Under the pieces are notes generated by a model that made no database searches, was not told the DNA's origin, and saw only the letters and a list, made by a program, of their open reading frames with translations. 64,000 nt of DNA from positions 124,001-188,000 of the forward strand of contig JACRNC010000007.1 in NCBI GenBank assembly GCA_016219375.1, written 5' to 3'. Below, piece by piece: positions 59,277-64,000 of this stretch; positions within the stretch are counted from its first letter, which is position 1, and the number at the start of each line of letters is the position of its first letter. This stretch comes from Burkholderiales bacterium (lineage in GTDB: Bacteria > Pseudomonadota > Gammaproteobacteria > Burkholderiales > Burkholderiaceae_C). Both the position numbers and the translations under genes were made by a program.

Positions 59277-60188
59277 ATGCCCCCCGACACGCTTGAAGCA
59301 TTGGCCCAGCGGGCCGATGCGCTGCTGCAGCGGCTCGATGCGCTGCTCCATCTCGTCCCCGGCCCGCAGGGCCCGGCCATCCTGCCGCCGGCCGACTGGT
59401 CCGCCCCGGCCTATCGCTACCGCAAGCGCGCCGGCTGGCTGGGCGGCGGCTGGCTGGAGCCGGTGCGCACGCTGCGCGCCCCAAGCCTGGACGACCTGCT
59501 GGAGGTGGACGAGCAGAAGGCCCGCGTCATGCGCAACCTGGCCCAGTTCAGCGCCGGCCGGCCGGCCAACAACATGCTGCTGACCGGCGCCCGCGGCACC
59601 GGCAAGTCCTCGCTCATCAAGGCCGGCCTGCAGGCCCACATGGCCGATGGCCTGCGCCTGATCGAGGTGGACAAGGCCGACCTCGTGGACCTGCCCGACC
59701 TGGTGCAGCTCATCGAGCCGCGGCCCGAGCGCTTCATGATCTATTGCGACGACCTCAGCTTCGACGAGGGCGAGGCCGGCTACAAGGCGCTCAAGTCCAT
59801 CCTCGACGGCTCGGTGGCCTCGGCCAGCGACAACGTGCTGCTGGTGGCCACGTCCAACCGCCGCCACCTGCTGCCCGAGTACCACCGCGACAACGCCGGC
59901 TACACGCACACCGACGACGGCGAGGTCCACCCCGGCGAAGCGGTGGAGGAGAAGATCTCGCTGTCCGAGCGCTTCGGCCTGTGGGTGAGCTTCTACCCCT
60001 TCAGCCAGGACGAGTACCTGGCCATCGTCGCGCAGTGGCTGCGCCACTTCGGGCTGGATGAGGCGGCCATTGCCGCCGCCCGCCCGCAGGCGCTGATCTG
60101 GGCGCTGGAGCGCGGCTCGCGCTCCGGCCGCGTGGCCTGGCAGTTCGCCCGCGACCATGCCGGGCGGCTGCCGCAGGCGGGCGCATGA
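59277..60188 (+). CDS. DUF815-family AAA ATPase
   Basis: A 303-residue predicted P-loop ATPase. Walker A is GARGTGKSS at 104-112; Walker B is RFMIYCDDLSFDEGEAGYKA; sensor-like VLLVATSNRRHLLPEYHRDN and ERFGLWVSFYPFSQDEYLAI follow. The family is widespread, with little known function; its similarity to DnaA/DnaC-type AAA proteins is known. It overlaps the Nudix gene by 4 bp, a pairing common in Burkholderiales. Confidence 0.9.
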   Translation: MPPDTLEALAQRADALLQRLDALLHLVPGPQGPAILPPADWSAPAYRYRKRAGWLGGGWLEPVRTLRAPSLDDLLEVDEQKARVMRNLAQFSAGRPANNMLLTGARGTGKSSLIKAGLQAHMADGLRLIEVDKADLVDLPDLVQLIEPRPERFMIYCDDLSFDEGEAGYKALKSILDGSVASASDNVLLVATSNRRHLLPEYHRDNAGYTHTDDGEVHPGEAVEEKISLSERFGLWVSFYPFSQDEYLAIVAQWLRHFGLDEAAIAAARPQALIWALERGSRSGRVAWQFARDHAGRLPQAGA

Positions 60189-60655
60189 GCACCGCCACCC
60201 CCTGGCCTGCCGAGCGCGTGCCCGTCGATGTGGCGGTGGGCGTGCTGATCGAGCGCGACGCCGCCGGCCGCGAAGGCCGCTTCCTGCTCACCTCCCGCCC
60301 GGCGGGCAAGGTCTACGCCGGCTACTGGGAGTTCCCGGGCGGCAAGCTGGAGGCGGGCGAGACCGTGGAGCAGGCGCTGCGCCGCGAGCTGCACGAGGAG
60401 CTGGGCATCACCATCGGCGCCGCCCACCCTTGGCAGGTGGAGATCGTCGACTACGAGCACGCCCGCGTGCGGCTGCACTTCTGCAAGGTCTACGAGTGGC
60501 AGGGCGGATTCGAGATGCGCGAAGGCCAGCAGATGGCCTGGCAGACGCTGCCGGTGGACGTGACGCCCGTGCTGCCCGGCACGCTGCCGGTGCTGCGCTG
60601 GTTCGCGCAGGAGCGCGGGCACGAGGGGCCGACCGTCGAGGCAAAAGCCTTATGA
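60185..60655 (+). CDS. Nudix hydrolase, MutT-like
   Basis: A 156-residue hydrolase. The Nudix box GGKLEAGETVEQALRRELHE followed by ELGI is complete. It resembles MutT, which removes 8-oxo-dGTP from the nucleotide pool, although other nucleotides are possible. The segment ARVRLHFCKVYEWQGGFEMR and the late QTLPVDVTPVLPGT are MutT-like. It overlaps DUF815 and the next glycosyltransferase by 4 bp each. Confidence 0.9.
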   Translation: MSTATPWPAERVPVDVAVGVLIERDAAGREGRFLLTSRPAGKVYAGYWEFPGGKLEAGETVEQALRRELHEELGITIGAAHPWQVEIVDYEHARVRLHFCKVYEWQGGFEMREGQQMAWQTLPVDVTPVLPGTLPVLRWFAQERGHEGPTVEAKAL

Positions 60656-62112
60656 GCGCGGTATCACGCACAGCCGCCTCGCTTTCCGGCAGGCGGCTTT
60701 CTGTAGGGATGGCGTCCTTGCATGACGGCCTGATGCGCTTCGGCGAGCGGCCGCATGCGCCGGTGGCCGTGCTTCTTGCGCTGTCTGCGCTGCTGCTCCT
60801 CACCGGGCTGGGCTGGTCCGGCCTGAACAGCTGGGACGAGGGCGCATATGCCGTCGTGGCCCGCGGCATCCTGCGCAGCGGCGACGTGGTGCACCTGCGG
60901 CTGGGCGACGAGCCGTACATGAACAAGCCGCCGCTCTACATGATCGTGACGGCCGGCATCTTTGCGCTGTTCGGCATCAGCGAGTTCACCGCCCGACTGC
61001 CCGCGGCCCTGTTCGGCTGCCTGACCGTGGTGATGTCCTTCGTGTTGTTCCGGCGGCTCTTCGGTGGCGGCGTGGCCTGGGTGGGGTCGCTGCTGCTGCT
61101 GTCGCACATGCATGTGCTGAGCGTCGCGCGCTATGGCCGCATGGAGACACTGGTGGCCTTTCTGATCCTGCTGGCGTGCTGGGCGGCGGTGCGCTGCCGA
61201 GAGGACGGCCGCCACCTGTATCTGTCGGCGGCGGCCACTGCGCTGGCCGTGCTCACCAAGGGCGCGATGGGCCTGATGGCGGGCCCGCTGGTGGGGGTGC
61301 TGCTGCTGGGCGACAAGCGAGCTCGCGCAGCGTTGACCTGGCCGCGCGTATTGCTAGCCGCGGCATTGTTCCTGTGCATCGCGGTGCCGTGGTTTGCCCT
61401 GGAGTACCGGGCCTATGGTCAGCGCTACCTGGACGTGTTCGTGGGCGAGCAGCTCATCAGGCGCGTCTCCACCAGCCTGCACAACGCGAACCCGCCGCCC
61501 TGGTGGTTTTATCTGCGTCACATGACGGTCAGCTATGTCGCGTTCTGGGGCCCGTTGATCCCGCTGGGGATGCTCTTTGCCGCCCGGCGCGCATGGCATA
61601 CGCGAGAAGGGCGCTGGGTCTTCCTGGCCGTGGCGACGTGGCTGCCGCTGCTGGCGTTCAGCTTGCTGATCAAGACCAAGTACAGCTGGTACATCTTCCT
61701 CGCCTATCCGGCGGCGGCTGCATGTGTGTCGTTGTGGCTGGCATCGTGGCGGCCCCGGTACGCGTCGGCCCGCAGCGCGTTGATGGCGCTGTCGTTGTTG
61801 ACCATGGTCGGCTCTTTGCTCACCCTGCCGGCGGGCCGGCACTCCATCCCCGAGCTCAGCAGGGCGATCTCGGCCAAGGTGCCCGCCGGCGAGGCGCTCT
61901 ATGCCGACTACATGGAGACGCCTGCGCTGCTGTTCTACCTGGACCGGCCGGTCACGGTGTTCGATCCGTTGGACAAGGCGGCCATCGTGCCGCCCCCGCG
62001 GGCGCACGTCGTCCTTGCGACCAAGCGCTTGAACGCTTTCGCCTGGCAGCGCACGGTGGAGGTTCTTGCGCGCAGCCCTGAGCACCTGCTGGTGCGAATG
62101 GCGGATGAATGA
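60652..62112 (+). CDS. ArnT-like GT39 glycosyltransferase
   Basis: A 486-residue polytopic inner-membrane enzyme. The first periplasmic loop reads NSWDEGAYAVVARGILRSGD with EPYMNKPPLYM, the acidic substrate motif of the PMT/ArnT group, which transfers sugars from polyprenyl phosphate to lipid A or protein. About eleven hydrophobic segments are followed by a short soluble C-terminal domain. Its ATG overlaps the Nudix stop (ATGA). GC content is somewhat lower than in neighbours, so lateral arrival is possible. Acceptor unknown. Confidence 0.85.
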   Translation: MSAVSRTAASLSGRRLSVGMASLHDGLMRFGERPHAPVAVLLALSALLLLTGLGWSGLNSWDEGAYAVVARGILRSGDVVHLRLGDEPYMNKPPLYMIVTAGIFALFGISEFTARLPAALFGCLTVVMSFVLFRRLFGGGVAWVGSLLLLSHMHVLSVARYGRMETLVAFLILLACWAAVRCREDGRHLYLSAAATALAVLTKGAMGLMAGPLVGVLLLGDKRARAALTWPRVLLAAALFLCIAVPWFALEYRAYGQRYLDVFVGEQLIRRVSTSLHNANPPPWWFYLRHMTVSYVAFWGPLIPLGMLFAARRAWHTREGRWVFLAVATWLPLLAFSLLIKTKYSWYIFLAYPAAAACVSLWLASWRPRYASARSALMALSLLTMVGSLLTLPAGRHSIPELSRAISAKVPAGEALYADYMETPALLFYLDRPVTVFDPLDKAAIVPPPRAHVVLATKRLNAFAWQRTVEVLARSPEHLLVRMADE

Positions 62113-62216
62113 GGCGCCCGGCTGCGCGGCCTGTGTGCGAGGTCCGCGGACTGTGGGGGCCGATGCCATGCTGAGGACGGGGCACGCTCGCATGCCTGCT
62201 GCGCTCGGAGGAGCTG

Positions 62217-62659
62217 ATGCGGCGCTTCCTGCTGCTGCCCGTCATCCTGCTGTTGTCGGCTACAGCCGTCAGCGCGCATGCCGGTGTGCGCATCACCGAG
62301 CGGGCCCGGCTGATCATCCAGCGGGGCGGCTGACGCTTGCGCAGGTGCAGGTGCAGGTGCAGGTGCAGGTGCAGGTGCAGGTGCAGGTGCAGGTGCCGGT
62401 GCCGGTGCCGGTGCCGGTGCCGGTGCATTCTGCGGGTCCGCACCGCGTCGATTGCCAACGTGCTGTGGTGGAGACCTGCCGCAGCTCTCTCATTCGGAAG
62501 TTCGTGGGCGGCCACGACGGCAATCACGCCATCGCCCTGTGCATCTCGACCCGCCCCGGGGCGAACGTGGCGGCGCGCGTCAGCTTGGGCCATGCCTTCA
62601 GCGGCGACCGCAGCAGCGCCGGGACCACCTCGGGCGTGGGCACGTCCTACTCCTGGTGA
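62217..62659 (+). pseudogene. Secreted Gln-Val/Pro-Val repeat protein, frame interrupted
   Basis: A strong ribosome-binding site (GGAGGAG) precedes ATG 62217, which opens a good signal peptide (MRRFLLLPVILLLSATAVSA). That frame stops at 62334, after RARLIIQRGG. The -1 frame from about 62300 continues without a stop through a Gln-Val/Pro-Val tract to a well-biased C-terminal part (HSAGPHRVDCQRAVVETC onward, ending GVGTSYSW). One missing base between about 62300 and 62334 explains both halves. It could be a genuine frameshift mutation or a sequencing error. No family recognised. Confidence 0.55.
62341..62424 (+). repeat. Hexanucleotide microsatellite (GCAGGT)9(GCCGGT)5
   Basis: Nine copies of GCAGGT pass directly into five copies of GCCGGT, 84 bp in all. 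Translated in the frame of the downstream part it gives Gln-Val nine times then Pro-Val five times. As six is a multiple of three, length changes would alter protein size but not frame. Confidence 0.95.
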
Positions 62660-62665
62660 AAGAAG

Positions 62666-62699
62666 ACACCCGCCGGCAGCCGAGGCTGCGGGCGGGTGT
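62666..62699. terminator. Long hairpin after the repeat protein
   Basis: Outer stem ACACCCGCC / GGCGGGTGT (62666-62674, 62691-62699) encloses an inner stem GCAGC / GCTGC. On the minus strand it is followed by CTTCTTTC, so it may terminate the phoX-like transcript as well as support termination on the plus strand. Confidence 0.55.
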
Positions 62700-62740
62700 T
62701 CAAGGATGGGCGGCGGTGCCAGCGCCCCGCCGCAGCAGCC

Positions 62741-62768
62741 GGCCTGCTTCCGCGGGCCTTTTTTCTTC
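62741..62768 (+). terminator. Intrinsic terminator on the plus strand
   Basis: The stem GGCCTGC / GCGGGCC (one T-G wobble), with loop TTCC, is followed directly by TTTTTT and CTTC. It closes the plus-strand transcription unit ending with the repeat protein and lies just before the convergent phoX-family gene. Confidence 0.8.
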
Positions 62769-62780
62769 ATCGTGCGTGCT

Positions 62781-64000
62781 TCACAGAGCGCCGTTGTCCC
62801 ACGGGCCGGTGATGGCGAAGGTGATGCCCGGTGTCTGGATGTTCACGAACAGCCACTCGTTGTGGAAGGTGGCGCCGCAGAACTCCTGGCTCTTGGCGTT
62901 GGCGGAAAAGCGTGTGCCCGACGGCCGCGTGTAGGGGCCGAAGCCGGAGGCCGAGAAGTCCACGTTGTTCTCGCAGAACGGGAAGATCGTGCCGTCCACC
63001 GTCAGGCCGTGCAGGCGCTTGACTGCCGCGCCGCCGTCCTCGCACAGGATCAGGCTGCCGCGCGGGCTCCAGGCCACGTTGTCCGGGCCGTCGCACACGC
63101 CGGCGCCGGTCGATTCATAGACCAGCGTCAGCGTCTCGCGGCGCGGGTCGTAGCCGAAGATCTGGCCCTTGCCGGTGGCGCCGCCGCTGGTCGAGCAGAT
63201 GTAGATGACGCCGTTGCCGTACCACGCGCCCTCGCCGCGGCGGAAGCTGCAGGCGCCCTGGCGCAGGCCCTGGGCGCGCACGCCGCCATAGGTCGTCGTG
63301 CCCGGCAGGAACATGGCGGTCGGGTCGGCGATGTCCACCCACTCCACGTCCCAGGTGATGCCGTTGGCAAAGCCGGCAACGCCGGTGTCGAAGTACGGGT
63401 AGGCCGTGCCGGCGATGGTGGTGGACGCGTTGGCCGCCACCTTGAGCTTCATCATCTGCAGGCGGCCGCCCTGGTTGAGCCGGCCCTTGACGTTGGGGAT
63501 GAAGCGATAGAGGCCCGAGGGCGTGCTGTCTTCCGTCTCGTACACGTAGCCGGTCACCGGATCGACGGCGCAGGCCTCGTGGCTGAAGGCGCCCATGTCG
63601 GTCAGCGGCTGCGGGTTGGTGGCGCCGGTGGCCGGCACCTCGAAGACCCAGCCGTGCGACTTGGTGTAGCCGCTGTGCAGGCCGTTGCTCGTCTCCTCGC
63701 AGCTCAGCCAGGAGCCCCAGGGCGTGGGGCCGCCGGCGCAGTTGGTCAGCGTGCCGCCCAGGCTGGCGAAGGCGCTCAGCCACTGGCCGGTGCGCGGGTT
63801 GAAGGTCAGGTTGGTCGTGCCGCCCGTGGCGATCGGGTCGTAGCTCATCTTGGCCGGCGCGAACGAGCCGGTCTTGCCCGTGCGCTCGTGGTTGCGCACC
63901 AGCACCAGCTTGTTGGCGCTGGCCTCGACCACGGCCATGCCGTCATGGCTGCCGGGGGTGGCGATGCCCTCGGCCATGAGGTCGCCGGTCCAGCCGAAGG
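62781..64000 (-). CDS. PhoX-family (DUF839) protein, 5' end cut by window edge
   Basis: The C-terminal 406 codons of a PhoX-like alkaline phosphatase or related beta-propeller. FGWTGDLMAEGIATPGSHDG opens the visible part. LVLVRNHE, SCEETSNGLHSGYTKSHGWV, LTDMGAFSHEACAVDP, YVYETEDSTPSGLYRFIP and the CEDGGAAVKRLHGLT segment match the DUF839 family, whose characterised members are calcium/iron-dependent phosphatases exported by the Tat route. The signal sequence lies outside the window. Whether it is an active phosphatase cannot be settled from this part. Confidence 0.88.
   Translation of the reverse strand, partial: FGWTGDLMAEGIATPGSHDGMAVVEASANKLVLVRNHERTGKTGSFAPAKMSYDPIATGGTTNLTFNPRTGQWLSAFASLGGTLTNCAGGPTPWGSWLSCEETSNGLHSGYTKSHGWVFEVPATGATNPQPLTDMGAFSHEACAVDPVTGYVYETEDSTPSGLYRFIPNVKGRLNQGGRLQMMKLKVAANASTTIAGTAYPYFDTGVAGFANGITWDVEWVDIADPTAMFLPGTTTYGGVRAQGLRQGACSFRRGEGAWYGNGVIYICSTSGGATGKGQIFGYDPRRETLTLVYESTGAGVCDGPDNVAWSPRGSLILCEDGGAAVKRLHGLTVDGTIFPFCENNVDFSASGFGPYTRPSGTRFSANAKSQEFCGATFHNEWLFVNIQTPGITFAITGPWDNGAL

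Noticed and set aside
62341..62424. Possible CRISPR-like array
   Set aside because: The repeat unit is only 6 bp, has no spacers, and is a simple microsatellite. No cas gene and no 25-40-bp repeat/spacer structure was seen anywhere in the window.

Overview
The window is very GC-rich DNA (third codon positions are almost always G or C). It carries a complete betaproteobacterial division and cell-wall (dcw) cluster together with PEP-CTERM proteins, a MetR-metE pair and argB next to slmA. This points to the order Burkholderiales, most likely the Leptothrix/Rubrivivax/Ideonella side of it. The placement is inferred from gene content and order; no 16S or tRNA gene is present to confirm it.

Layout. 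Positions 1-14,974 hold mostly single transcription units: ferredoxin-NADP reductase (cut by the left edge), a carbonic-anhydrase-like secreted protein, a PEP-CTERM protein, a pectinacetylesterase-family esterase, the divergent metR/metE pair, a secreted C25 (gingipain-type) peptidase with a dockerin, a cohesin-like PEP-CTERM protein immediately downstream, an Atm1-type ABC exporter and a YciA thioesterase. Positions 14,990-16,119 hold a RES/Xre toxin-antitoxin pair. Positions 16,252-20,892 hold a branched-chain-amino-acid-type ABC importer operon on the minus strand. Positions 21,538-41,257 hold the dcw cluster on the plus strand: mraZ-rsmH-ftsL-ftsI-murE-murF-mraY-murD-ftsW-murG-(two 29-residue ORFs)-murC-ddl-ftsQ-ftsA-ftsZ, then lpxC. 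Most of these genes overlap by 1-8 bases. Positions 41,323-45,518 hold two small membrane proteins, prpE and three roughly 240-bp terminal-inverted-repeat elements. Positions 45,698-55,065 hold an MdtABC-type RND efflux operon with its outer-membrane channel. Positions 55,164-62,659 hold argB, two GT39-like glycosyltransferases, a HAD hydrolase, slmA, a DUF815 ATPase, a Nudix hydrolase and a broken repeat protein. The right edge cuts a PhoX-family gene.

How the genes work together. The dcw genes convert UDP-MurNAc to lipid II (MurC, MurD, MurE, MurF, Ddl, MraY, MurG) and build the septal machine (FtsL, FtsI, FtsW, FtsQ, FtsA, FtsZ). MraZ is at the head with its own operator, and SlmA further along is the nucleoid-occlusion regulator of FtsZ. 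The cohesin/dockerin neighbours suggest an envelope-tethered protease.

Most unusual features: (1) a dockerin-bearing C25 peptidase beside a cohesin-like PEP-CTERM protein; (2) an 86-bp tandem repeat of the murC 5' end that places two translationally coupled short ORFs between murG and murC; (3) related palindromic elements inserted in frame in murD and ddl, plus a roughly 140-residue acidic insert in MurD; (4) an ftsA reading frame broken by two deletions; (5) MITE-like elements around prpE; (6) a carbonic-anhydrase-like protein lacking two of three zinc ligands.
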